A stretch of DNA of 64,000 nucleotides from Tessaracoccus timonensis (GTDB lineage Bacteria > Actinomycetota > Actinomycetes > Propionibacteriales > Propionibacteriaceae). Below are positions 54,610 to 62,669 of this stretch, one piece after another. The notes below the pieces were generated by a model. It was given only the letters and a program-made list of their open reading frames with translations. It made no database searches and had not been told where the DNA came from. The translations under genes and the position numbers were made by a program. Each line of letters begins with the position of its first letter. Positions within the stretch are counted from its first letter, which is position 1. Where the stretch lies: positions 992,001 to 1,056,000 of the forward strand of contig NZ_LT996886.1 in the NCBI RefSeq assembly GCF_900343145.1, written 5' to 3'.

Positions 54610-54659
54610 CTTCAGTGGCAAATTTGCGCCCAAACATGGACCACGATCTGCCACTGAAG
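54610..54659. repeat. 50-bp inverted repeat element (family E)
   Basis: CTTCAGTGGCA (54610-54620) and TGCCACTGAAG (54649-54659) are perfect 11-bp arms around a 28-bp core. Single copy seen. Confidence 0.7.
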
Positions 54660-54785
54660 CTTGCGTTCGCTCTGCGCGGTCAGGGCTGGTCAACGCACGA
54701 TCATTCACGCACCTGTGGATAACTCCAGAAACTGCGACGAAGTGACCCCCACATCTGCTTCACTCAAAACCCTGGAGGAACAATC

Positions 54786-55436
54786 ATGGTCAAACAACGA
54801 CGTCTTGGCTACACCATCGCCACCACACTGCTACTCGCAACCGTCACCGCCTGCCAACCCGCACAGCCCGGGGCACAAGAACAACCCACGCCCACAGCAC
54901 CCACATCCATTAGACGCGTCCCCACCGCGAACCCGACCCCATCACCGACACCGTCGCCTTCCCCCACCGCCCACGAATCCTTCCCACCGCCAGAACCCGG
55001 CGAAAGTAAAGAAATCCAAGCCATCAGAAAAGGCTGGGAAGAATACGAGAACCAGTTCTACATCACGGCAAAGAACCCTCACCAAATCGATGTCACCCCC
55101 TTGTCGAACACCGCCACAGGCCAGGCTCAGATTGACGTGCTAAATGCCATAGGCGAAATGCGCGACAGAGGCTGGATTCAAACGGGCCATGTCACCTATC
55201 GCGACGTGAAAATCACGGATCCTGTCACCGATGATTCAGGAGGTACGACGGCTGTGATCACCGTCTGCAAAGACCTCACAGCGTTACATCTCCTGGAGTA
55301 CTCCAGCAAACAACCTCCACAGCTGGAAGAAGGACAAGTCTGGCCAGAAATGATCTACGGCACCTATACGATGTATCGCCACCCCAACGGTCAGTGGGTC
55401 GTCTCAGACGAAGCCGGGGAGATGAAAGAATGCTGA
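54786..55436 (+). CDS. Hypothetical NTF2-like lipoprotein
   Basis: 216 residues with GGAGGAACA before the ATG. Signal peptide with lipobox VTAC (Cys near 23), a Pro/Thr/Ser linker to about 72, then a single domain: helix KEIQAIRKGWEEYENQFY, RGWIQTGHVTYRDVKITDP, TTAVITVCKDLTALHLL and a final RHPNGQWVVSDEAGEMKEC. The helix-plus-curved-sheet order is like NTF2-fold lipoproteins common in actinobacteria. It overlaps the next gene by 7 bases. Function unknown; the next two genes suggest an envelope or pilus link. Confidence 0.78.
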   Translation: MVKQRRLGYTIATTLLLATVTACQPAQPGAQEQPTPTAPTSIRRVPTANPTPSPTPSPSPTAHESFPPPEPGESKEIQAIRKGWEEYENQFYITAKNPHQIDVTPLSNTATGQAQIDVLNAIGEMRDRGWIQTGHVTYRDVKITDPVTDDSGGTTAVITVCKDLTALHLLEYSSKQPPQLEEGQVWPEMIYGTYTMYRHPNGQWVVSDEAGEMKEC

Positions 55437-56362
55437 AACGCATCCCAGCGCTACTCACCCTTCTATTCGCATGTGGTGCGTTCAGCTCACAAGCTGTTGC
55501 CGATACCGACACTCATGCCAACTGTCCTGGAAAGCTGGTGTGTTCTGTTGAATCTCGCGGTGGTCACCAGGTCCCCGGTGACCCAAACAAAACAGACGAC
55601 AAACCAGCACCACGCAAGAAACGTGTATGCGAAGCGGACGGTGTCACTCTCCCATGTAGTACGGACTTGGGAGCGTGGGTCTCCCATCGACAAACGTGGT
55701 GCACACCCATCCATCCACAGCCACCGAAAACTGACCCCATCTGGGCAGGCCACACCGACGGCGTGATCAAACGCTGTACCCGCCCCGAAGGCATCCGCTT
55801 CCCCGATCAAGCAATGAGTCATCTCGCCTGGTTTCCCAGCAACGATGCACCCACACCACCACCAGACCCTGAACAACTCGCCTGGAAAGCACTCGCCACC
55901 ATCCACCTCCAACCCATCACCCCAGGCACCACACCCACCACCCTCGAACAAAACCCCAACGCACTCGGCGCCGTCGGCATGCCCCTATGGCTCTGGCCAC
56001 GAAACCCCACCCCCAACCAACTAGGCCCCACCACCGCATCCACCACCGAACAAGGCCACACCGTCACCATCACCGCCAAAGCCCAATCCATCACCTGGAA
56101 CCTCGGCAACAACACCCCACCCATCACCTGCACCACCTGGAAACAACCCCACCACAACACACACCCCAAAACCCCCGTCACCTGCGGCGCACAAACCGGC
56201 TACCACCAGCAAGGCACCTACACCATCACCGCCACCACCAACTGGACCATCCACTGGCAAGGCATCGGACAACAAGGAACCCTCCACCACACCACAACCA
56301 CCCAACAAACCCTCAAAATCGGCGAACTCCAAACACTCAACACCAACCCCAGGAACCCGTGA
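55430..56362 (+). CDS. Secreted PKD-like domain protein
   Basis: About 310 residues from ATG 55430, overlapping the lipoprotein end. Signal peptide (to about residue 25), a Cys-rich middle region, and a C-terminal PKD-like fold (SITWNLGNNTPPITC, YHQQGTYTITATTNWTIHW, MPLWLWPRNP). The 3' half of the coding strand is almost devoid of G, with Thr/Pro/Gln/His/Asn codons; base use here is unlike the neighbours. Its stop overlaps the next ATG by one base. The role is unknown, possibly a pilus-associated surface protein. Confidence 0.72.
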   Translation: MLKRIPALLTLLFACGAFSSQAVADTDTHANCPGKLVCSVESRGGHQVPGDPNKTDDKPAPRKKRVCEADGVTLPCSTDLGAWVSHRQTWCTPIHPQPPKTDPIWAGHTDGVIKRCTRPEGIRFPDQAMSHLAWFPSNDAPTPPPDPEQLAWKALATIHLQPITPGTTPTTLEQNPNALGAVGMPLWLWPRNPTPNQLGPTTASTTEQGHTVTITAKAQSITWNLGNNTPPITCTTWKQPHHNTHPKTPVTCGAQTGYHQQGTYTITATTNWTIHWQGIGQQGTLHHTTTTQQTLKIGELQTLNTNPRNP

Positions 56363-56769
56363 TGAGAAGGCACGATGAACGAGGAGCCATCGCGGTGTGG
56401 GCGTCGGTGGCGTTCTTCGCATTCATGATTGCGATCGGTATCGGCGTCGATTTCTCCGGACATGCCCGCGCGGAGCAAGAGCTGCGCACCGTCGCACGCG
56501 AGGCCGCCCGCACAGGGGCACAGGAGGCGAGCGTCGTCATCGACGATGCACAACTCGACCCCACCCGCGCCGCCGCAGCTGCCAAACGCTACGTCCACGC
56601 AGCCGGCTACGAAGGCACGGCAACTGTGACAGGCGGCAGGACCGTCGAAGTGCGACTACGCGACACCTACTCCTGCAAGTTCCTGTCCATCATCGGCATT
56701 CACACTCTGCCGACGAAGGGGGCAGGGCAGGCAATCATGCAGCCGGCCTACGAAGGACGCCCAGGGTAG
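56362..56769 (+). CDS. TadE/TadG-like pseudopilin-type membrane protein
   Basis: 135 residues. The N-terminus RGAIAVWASVAFFAFMIAIG is a hydrophobic helix preceded by a basic MRRHDE, typical of TadE/TadG-like proteins of Flp pilus systems. A polar domain follows with GVDFSGHARAEQELRTVARE, AAAAKRYVHAAGYEGTATVT and a closing CKFLSIIGIHTLP. No tad ATPase, flp pilin or prepilin peptidase is near. The three genes from 54786 may be a detached tail of a Tad/Flp locus. Confidence 0.75.
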   Translation: MRRHDERGAIAVWASVAFFAFMIAIGIGVDFSGHARAEQELRTVAREAARTGAQEASVVIDDAQLDPTRAAAAAKRYVHAAGYEGTATVTGGRTVEVRLRDTYSCKFLSIIGIHTLPTKGAGQAIMQPAYEGRPG

Positions 56770-56777
56770 CCACGAAA

Positions 56778-56857
56778 AACTTCATAATCCGTACGCAGCT
56801 TGACCAAACATGCCGAAATCGGGGGGTTAGCTGAATCTGCGTACGGATTTTGAAGTT
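56778..56857. repeat. 80-bp palindromic element, family C copy 3
   Basis: Terminal arms 56778-56798 and 56837-56857 are inverted repeats of 21 bases with one mismatch (AT versus TT near the centre). The core is in the same orientation as copy 1 and shares TTGACCAAAC and AAATCGGG with it. Confidence 0.92.
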
Positions 56858-56904
56858 TCAGTGCTGTTCACTGCTCACTCGCACCCACACGCGAGCGCTA
56901 AAGC

Positions 56905-57291
56905 TCAGGCATTCGTGAGGAACGCGACCGTCGGGAGATCCGCAGGCGCCCAGTTGAGCTGGGTGAGGTCCTCCGTCGCCACCCATCGCGCCTCGCTGTG
57001 CTCGATGAGCTGGGGTTCGCCGTCGACGATGGTGCACCGATATGTCGACAGCGCGACGAGGCCGTAGCTGTAGGCGTGTTCGGTGTCGACGAGGTGCTCG
57101 CCCACATCGACGGTGCAGCCGAGCTCTTCTTGGATCTCTCGCACGAGCGCCTGACTAGGGGTTTCCCCTGGTTCGAGCTTGCCTCCCGGGAACTCCCAAA
57201 GCCCATCGAGGGCACGTCCCGGCCCGCGGCGGGCAGCAAACACCAGCCCGTCGCGCATGATGACGGCTCCGACCACCTCGATGCGTTCCAC
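56905..57291 (-). CDS. NUDIX hydrolase, MutT/8-oxo-dGTPase-like
   Basis: About 128 residues from GTG 57291 (MERIEVVGAVIMRDG); a longer frame to 57330 exists. The NUDIX box is complete: GGKLEPGETPSQALVREIQE with EELGC after it, matching GX5EX7REUXEEXGU. GRALDGLWEFPGGK and YSYGLVALSTYRC follow the MutT pattern. A TACGTT hexamer stands 6 bases before the GTG, hinting at a leaderless mRNA. It removes damaged nucleoside triphosphates or a similar diphosphate substrate; exact substrate unknown. Confidence 0.86.
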   Translation of the reverse strand: MERIEVVGAVIMRDGLVFAARRGPGRALDGLWEFPGGKLEPGETPSQALVREIQEELGCTVDVGEHLVDTEHAYSYGLVALSTYRCTIVDGEPQLIEHSEARWVATEDLTQLNWAPADLPTVAFLTNA

Positions 57292-57363
57292 GTCGACAAC
57301 GTAACAGCATCCACGATCACCGCGCTGCACAGTATCCTTTCGATGAAACTAAGGCAGGTGATG

Positions 57364-58665
57364 ATGGCTCGACGTTGGCTGATGCTCGGGGCTGGCTTAT
57401 TGGCCTACATCGTCGCGATGCTGCACCGCTCTTCGTTAGGCGTCGCCGGTCTCGAAGCCGCCGAATACTTCGGGGCCACGCCGTCGGTGGTCTCGACGTT
57501 CGTCGTGATGCAGGTGGCTGTCTACGCGCTGGCGCAGGTCCCCGTCGGCACGCTGCTCGACCGCTTCGGGCCGCGCCTCGTGATGACGACGGGCTCCGCG
57601 GTGATGGCGTGTGGGCAGCTGCTACTTGCGACGGTTGACGTGCTGGCTTGGGCCTACGTTGCGCGGTTTCTCGTCGGGCTCGGGGATGCGTGTATCTACG
57701 TGTCGTTGTTGGCGCTGATTCCCCGGTGGTTCCCGCCGACGGTGGCGCCGCTGCTCGTCCAGCTTGCCGGGATGACGTCGGTGTTTGGCCAGCTCGTGGC
57801 CGTCTACGGACTGCTGCCGCTCATTCAGCATCAGGGTTGGCGCTTCGGTCTTCTGGTGGCCGCGGGACTCGGGGCAACGATGTCTGCGACGGTGTTCGCG
57901 CTCGTCCGAAACTCACCACACCATGAGCGATCAACCCCGACGAAACTGAGCGACGTCAACCGCAACCTCGCGGAGACAATCCGCCACCCAGGAACGCAGC
58001 TGGGGTTCTTCGTCCATTTGACGTCTGGGTTCTCTATGAACGCGTTCGTGCTGATGTGGGGGCTGCCGTACCTGCAGCAGGCTCAGGGGTTGAGTCAGGC
58101 GATGGCGTCGCTGATGTTCACGCTCATCACGGTGTCAGGCATCTTCATCGGCCCCCTCATCGGCGTGCTCACCGCTCGGCATCCGCTGCGACGGTCGAAC
58201 CTCGCGCTCACCATTATCTGGGCCTCATTGTGCTGCTGGCTAGCGGTGTTGCTGTGGCCGGGCCAGGCGCCGCTGTGGCTGATCGTGCTGCTGGTGCTGT
58301 CACTGGCAGCGGGCGGGCCGGGCACCGCCGTCGGGTTCGACTATCCGCGTACGTTGCTCCCGCTGGCGCGTATCGGGGTGGCGAGTGGCGTCGTCATCAT
58401 GGGCGGTTTTCTGGGCGCGACGCTCACGATCCTGCTCATCGGTTGGGTACTCGACACCATCTCCGGCGGCGCCAGCTCCTACACCTTCGAACAGTGGCAG
58501 CAGGCCATGTGGGTGCAGATTCCGGTGTTCGTCGTCGGGCTGCTCGGCATCTACATCACCCGCACGCGCCTCCGTCGCCAAATGCGGGCCCAAGGCGTGA
58601 TCGTGCCCACTTGGCGGGAGGCGATCGGCCGGCAGTGGCGCAACCGGCGGGTGCGCCGTCGGTAA
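57364..58665 (+). CDS. Major facilitator superfamily transporter
   Basis: 433 residues from ATG 57364, with AAGGCAGG a few bases upstream; 57361 and 57343 also are possible starts. Twelve membrane helices are predicted. The loop 2-3 motif GTLLDRFGPRLVM matches the MFS GXXXDRXGRR signature, and RFLVGLGDACIYVSLLALIP is the usual helix 4 glycine-rich region. It belongs with nitrate/sugar-phosphate-like or drug-type MFS proteins; the substrate cannot be named. Confidence 0.9.
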   Translation: MARRWLMLGAGLLAYIVAMLHRSSLGVAGLEAAEYFGATPSVVSTFVVMQVAVYALAQVPVGTLLDRFGPRLVMTTGSAVMACGQLLLATVDVLAWAYVARFLVGLGDACIYVSLLALIPRWFPPTVAPLLVQLAGMTSVFGQLVAVYGLLPLIQHQGWRFGLLVAAGLGATMSATVFALVRNSPHHERSTPTKLSDVNRNLAETIRHPGTQLGFFVHLTSGFSMNAFVLMWGLPYLQQAQGLSQAMASLMFTLITVSGIFIGPLIGVLTARHPLRRSNLALTIIWASLCCWLAVLLWPGQAPLWLIVLLVLSLAAGGPGTAVGFDYPRTLLPLARIGVASGVVIMGGFLGATLTILLIGWVLDTISGGASSYTFEQWQQAMWVQIPVFVVGLLGIYITRTRLRRQMRAQGVIVPTWREAIGRQWRNRRVRRR

Positions 58666-58736
58666 TAACGCACCAGATCTCGTACCGGCGGCCGGGACAG
58701 GCTGACCTCTCGACACCACGTCGCTAGACTGACCGC

Positions 58737-61700
58737 GTGCTGACGATGCAAGATGCCCTCCGCAAGCTTTCGGACTACTGGACCTCCAAGGGATGCCTCA
58801 CGTGGCAGCCCTTCAACACGGAGGTCGGTGCCGGCACCATGAACCAGGCGACGGTGCTGCGCGTGCTCGGCCCTGAGCCGTGGGACGTGGCGTACGTCGA
58901 GCCTTCGGTGCGCCCCGACGATTCCCGTTACGGCGAGAACCCGAACCGCCTGCAGACGCACACGCAGTTCCAGGTGATCTTGAAGCCCGAGCCGGGCAAC
59001 CCGCAGGAGCTGTACCTCGGCTCGCTCGAGGCGCTCGGCATCGACCTCGATGCCCACGACGTGCGCTTCGTCGAAGACAACTGGCAGCAGCCGGCCATCG
59101 GCGCGTGGGGGCTCGGCTGGGAGGTCTGGCTCGACGGCATGGAGATCACGCAGTTCACCTACTTCCAGCAAGTGGGCGGGCAGAACCTCGACCCGATCCC
59201 CGTCGAACTCACCTACGGCATCGAACGCATTTTGATGGCCCTACAAGGCAAAACGCACTTCAAGGACATCGTCTACGCCGTCGCAGCCGACGGTCGCGAG
59301 GTGACCTACGGCGAGGCGTACGGCCAGCAAGAGTACGAGATGAGCCGGTACTACCTCGACGACGCCGACGTCGACGCGAACCGCTCGCTGTACGAGGCGT
59401 ACGTCTCGGAGGCGACGCGCATGGTCGAGGCCCGCCTCCCCGTGCCCGCGCACATCTACATTCTGAAGTCGTCGCACGCGTTCAACGTGCTCGACGCCCG
59501 CGGTGCCATCTCCACGACGGAGCGCGCCAAGGCGTTCGCGACGATGCGCCGCCTCATGCGCGACACCGCCGCGCTCTGGGTAGAGCGGCGCGAGGAGCTT
59601 GGCTTCCCGCTACTGCGCGAGGCGCAGCCCGTCGAGGCTCAGCCCGTTGTGGAGGGGGATTTGCCGACGTCCGCGCAGACGCTCGCCGTGGAGATCGGCG
59701 TCGAGGAGCTGCCCCCGCACGTGGTGGCGCCCACCGTCGAATACGTGCGCTCGCAGCTCACCGAGAAGCTGGCGGGCACGCGCCTGAAGCACGGCGAGGT
59801 GCGGGTCGAGGGCACGCCGCGACGCATCGTCGCCACCGTGGCCGACGTCGCCCCCGCCGAGCCGGACACAAAGCAGCTGCGCAAGGGCCCGAAGTGGGCG
59901 GCGGCATTCGACGGCGACGGCAACCCGACGAAGGCGCTGCAGGGCTTCGCTCGTGGGCAGGGCGTGGACGTCGATGCCGTAGTCAAGGCCGAAATCGGCG
60001 GCAACGAACACGCCGCCGTCGAGGTCGAGGTGACCGGGCGCGACGTGCGAACCGTCGTGGCTGAGATCGTCGCCGACATCGTCGCAGGGTTGCGCGCCGA
60101 GAAGAACATGCGCTGGTGCGACGAGAAGCTGTCGTTCTCGCGCGCCATCCGCTGGCTGGTGGCGCTGTGGGGCACCGCGGTAGTGCCGGTGGAAGTCTCG
60201 GGTGTGCGCGCCGGGCGCACCACCTACCTGCAGCGGCTGACGGCGAGCACCGCCGAATCCAGCACCCGCGCCGACGGGGTGCCCGTAGGGTTCCGCGACG
60301 TCGCCTCCGCCGACGAGCTCATCCCCACCCTCGCTGCGGGCAAGGTGCTGCTTGCGACGGATGAGCGCCGGGCGAGCGTCGTCGAGCAGGCTGAGCGGCT
60401 GGCGGCGTCGGTGGGCGGTGTCACTGATTTCGACGCGAACGCCGCGCTGGTGGATGAGATCACCAACCTCGTCGAGGAACCCGTCGGCATTCTCGGCACC
60501 TTCGACGAGCGGTATTTGGAGTTGCCAGAGCGCATTTTGACCTCCGTCATGGCGAAGCACCAGCGCTACCTGCCGGTGCGCAACGCCGACGGGAAACTCA
60601 TGGCGTACTTCGTGACGATGGCCAACGGCATCTGTGACGAGCAGCTCGTCGCGGCCGGCAATGAGTCGGTGCTGCGCGCCCGCTACGAGGACGCGCTGTT
60701 CTTCTGGAACCAAGACCTGGCCGAGGAGCGCGTCGACGCCTTCGTGCCTGGCCTTGAGAAGCTCACGTTCGAGGATCGGCTGGGTTCCGTCGGCCAACGC
60801 GCGCGGCGCATCGCCGACGTTGCCGGGACGCTGGCGGACATCGTCGGGCTGGATGATCGGGCGACGCTGCAGCGTGCCGGCGAACTCGCGAAGTTCGACC
60901 TGGCTACCAATCTTGTTGTGGAGATGAGCTCCCTGGCGGGCTTCGTCGCACGCGAGTATGCGGTGCGCAAGGGCGAGACGCAGGCCGTCGCCGATGCCCT
61001 GTACGAGATGGAGCAGCCGCACACGTCCGCCGACGATGTGCCGTCGACGGTGCCTGGCGCGCTGCTGGCGTTGGGCGACCGCTTCGACCTCTTGGCCGCC
61101 ATGTTCGCGCTCGGCGCGAAGCCGACGGGTTCGTCGGACCCGTTTGGGCTGCGACGCGCCGCGCTCGGCGTCGTGCGTATCCTGCGCGAGGTGCCTGGCG
61201 TCGAGGCAATCACCATCCGACAAGGCCTTGAGGCGGCTGTCGCGCGCATCGCTGAGCAGGGCGTCGAGGTTGTCGACGGAGCCGTCGATGCCGCGGAGGA
61301 GTTCACCGATGGGCGCTTCGCGCAGTTGCTGCGCGACGAGGGCCACTCGGCCGAGATCGTCGCCGCCGTGCTGCCCGCCGCAAACGCTCCCGGCCGTGCC
61401 GCACGTCTGCTGCGAGAACTCGTCGAAGCCGGCGACTCGGTGAAACCCCTTGTCGCGGCGCTCGTGCGCATCCAGCGAATCCTTCCCGACGATGCCCCCG
61501 CCAGCTACGACGCCGCGCTGCTCACTGAGCCCGCCGAGGTGGCGCTGCGCGAACAGCTCGAGGCACTCCCCGACGGACTCCCCGACGCGCCGCTCGCCGA
61601 ACTCCTGCAGCGTACGGAACCACTCGTCGACGCCGCCCAGCGATTCTTCGACGACATCCTCGTGAACGCCGACGACGCCTCCGTCCGCGCCTCACGTCAA

Positions 61701-61775
61701 GGGCTGCTCGCCAGCGTGCTGGCAGTGGCACCGTCGGATATCGACTGGAAAGCCCTCGACGTGGCGCTGGGCTGA
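58737..61775 (+). CDS. glyQS: Glycyl-tRNA synthetase, alpha and beta chains fused
   Basis: 1012 residues from GTG 58737; TAGACT stands 6 bases earlier, so the mRNA is probably leaderless. Residues 1 to about 300 are the alpha chain (GAGTMNQATVLRVLGPEPWD, YVEPSVRPDDSRYGENPNRL, FTYFQQVGGQNLDPIPVE). After a linker (about 300-318) comes the beta chain (LAVEIGVEELPPHVVAPTVE, MRWCDEKLSFSRAIRWLVAL, VMAKHQRYLPVRNADGKLMA, and a C-terminal anticodon-binding helical part). It charges tRNA-Gly. Separate subunits are usual in bacteria; fused forms are known only in some groups. Confidence 0.95.
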   Translation: MLTMQDALRKLSDYWTSKGCLTWQPFNTEVGAGTMNQATVLRVLGPEPWDVAYVEPSVRPDDSRYGENPNRLQTHTQFQVILKPEPGNPQELYLGSLEALGIDLDAHDVRFVEDNWQQPAIGAWGLGWEVWLDGMEITQFTYFQQVGGQNLDPIPVELTYGIERILMALQGKTHFKDIVYAVAADGREVTYGEAYGQQEYEMSRYYLDDADVDANRSLYEAYVSEATRMVEARLPVPAHIYILKSSHAFNVLDARGAISTTERAKAFATMRRLMRDTAALWVERREELGFPLLREAQPVEAQPVVEGDLPTSAQTLAVEIGVEELPPHVVAPTVEYVRSQLTEKLAGTRLKHGEVRVEGTPRRIVATVADVAPAEPDTKQLRKGPKWAAAFDGDGNPTKALQGFARGQGVDVDAVVKAEIGGNEHAAVEVEVTGRDVRTVVAEIVADIVAGLRAEKNMRWCDEKLSFSRAIRWLVALWGTAVVPVEVSGVRAGRTTYLQRLTASTAESSTRADGVPVGFRDVASADELIPTLAAGKVLLATDERRASVVEQAERLAASVGGVTDFDANAALVDEITNLVEEPVGILGTFDERYLELPERILTSVMAKHQRYLPVRNADGKLMAYFVTMANGICDEQLVAAGNESVLRARYEDALFFWNQDLAEERVDAFVPGLEKLTFEDRLGSVGQRARRIADVAGTLADIVGLDDRATLQRAGELAKFDLATNLVVEMSSLAGFVAREYAVRKGETQAVADALYEMEQPHTSADDVPSTVPGALLALGDRFDLLAAMFALGAKPTGSSDPFGLRRAALGVVRILREVPGVEAITIRQGLEAAVARIAEQGVEVVDGAVDAAEEFTDGRFAQLLRDEGHSAEIVAAVLPAANAPGRAARLLRELVEAGDSVKPLVAALVRIQRILPDDAPASYDAALLTEPAEVALREQLEALPDGLPDAPLAELLQRTEPLVDAAQRFFDDILVNADDASVRASRQGLLASVLAVAPSDIDWKALDVALG

Positions 61776-61797
61776 GCGCTGATTCAACGTTCGTGAT

Positions 61798-61835
61798 GTC
61801 TGGGTGCCGACGTGCACCCACGTCGGCACCCAGAC
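61798..61835. terminator. Perfect 17-bp hairpin between glyQS and the IS remnant
   Basis: GTCTGGGTGCCGACGTG (61798-61814) and CACGTCGGCACCCAGAC (61819-61835) pair perfectly around a 4-base loop, 22 bases after the glyQS stop and directly at the stop of the IS3 orfA remnant. It may terminate both convergent transcripts, though no T-tract is seen. Confidence 0.75.
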
Positions 61836-62213
61836 TTACCGAGGAGTCTTGTCGCTCCACTCGTCGTGTTCACACACGAAATCGATAATCACCGCCCTGG
61901 CCGGTCGAGTTCGACCGATAGATGGCGACTTCGCCTTCAACACGGTGTTTTCCCTCTTCAGCGCTGCGTTCTCCCGCATCAGCCGCTTGATCTTTGCGGC
62001 TTCATCACTGGTTACGCCCGGGCGTTTGCCGTGGTCGATCTCGTCTTGTCGCACCCATCTGCGCAGAGTTTCAGGGGATGAGACGCCAACAGATTTGGCA
62101 ACTTCGCCCATCGCCGCCCAATCCCCGTCACAGTTCGGGCGAATCTCGTGATACATCTGCACCGCCCGAACCCTCAGTTCAGGTGGATATGGCTTTCTCG
62201 TGCTACTTGGCAT
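61836..62213 (-). pseudogene. IS3-family transposase OrfA remnant
   Basis: 125 residues. It has a helix-turn-helix (YPPELRVRAVQMYHEIRPNC, SVGVSSPETLRRWVRQDEI) and the leucine-zipper-like IKRLMRENAALKRENTVLKAK typical of IS3-group OrfA. The usual segment after the zipper is altered (KSPSIGRTRPARAVIIDF) and no orfB follows, as glyQS is only 60 bases away. It is an inactive insertion-sequence remnant marking the edge of the CRISPR-Cas region. Confidence 0.82.
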
Positions 62214-62669
62214 TCTTGCAACCTTCCTGGGGGTTCGGAGTACTCAAACGCCCCGCGGGGATTCAGTTCGATCTCTTCGAACCTCCAAGGATCTGAAATG
62301 GCGAACCGTTGCGATCAGGTTGGCTGACCACAACGCGGGCTGCCCGAACTGCACAGCGAAGGCGCGGTCGGCACCGCGTGTTTAGAGAGTTTCATACTAA
62401 GAAGCTCTTCCAGACAATGCCTCAACGAAGTCGGGCAGCCCGCATCGACCATGCTACCACGGCGTCCATATACATTGTTTGGAAAAGGTTTGGAAAAGAT
62501 CATGTTTCTCTCGAATTCGGTGTATGCTGTGATTGAAGCGGCAGCCGAAGCGGTGTTCCATGCCACGCAGGCTATGGGGGACCACTGACAACTCTGCAGG
62601 CTCGTCACAGTTCAAGGACGTACTGACCGGTTCACTGTCCGGATAAGAACAAGACAGGAAGTATGAGGC
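62214..62669. other. 456-base AT-rich stretch before the Cas operon
   Basis: Clearly richer in A and T than the surroundings. I see no gene and no CRISPR repeats. There is a short direct repeat, TTTGGAAAAG at about 62482-62502. It probably holds the promoter of the csb1 operon and the lost end of the IS. GACAGGAAG lies upstream of the csb1 start. Confidence 0.6.

Larger units (their letters stand above)
54237..54785. other. 549-base non-coding stretch with three palindromic elements
   Basis: Between jetD and the lipoprotein gene I see no gene. It contains family F (54301-54430), a 23-bp inverted repeat element (54443-54527) and an 11-bp one (54610-54659), each listed separately. GGAGGAACA just before 54786 is the ribosome site for the next gene. 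Confidence 0.8.

Noticed and set aside
59610-61346. 578-aa open frame on - opposite glyQS
   Set aside because: Shadow of a high-GC gene with no recognisable motif.
62315-62608. 97-aa open frame on - in the AT-rich gap
   Set aside because: No family, no ribosome site and odd composition; likely decayed sequence.
62214-62669. Possible CRISPR array next to csb1
   Set aside because: Only a short direct repeat (TTTGGAAAAG) is visible; no regularly spaced repeats.
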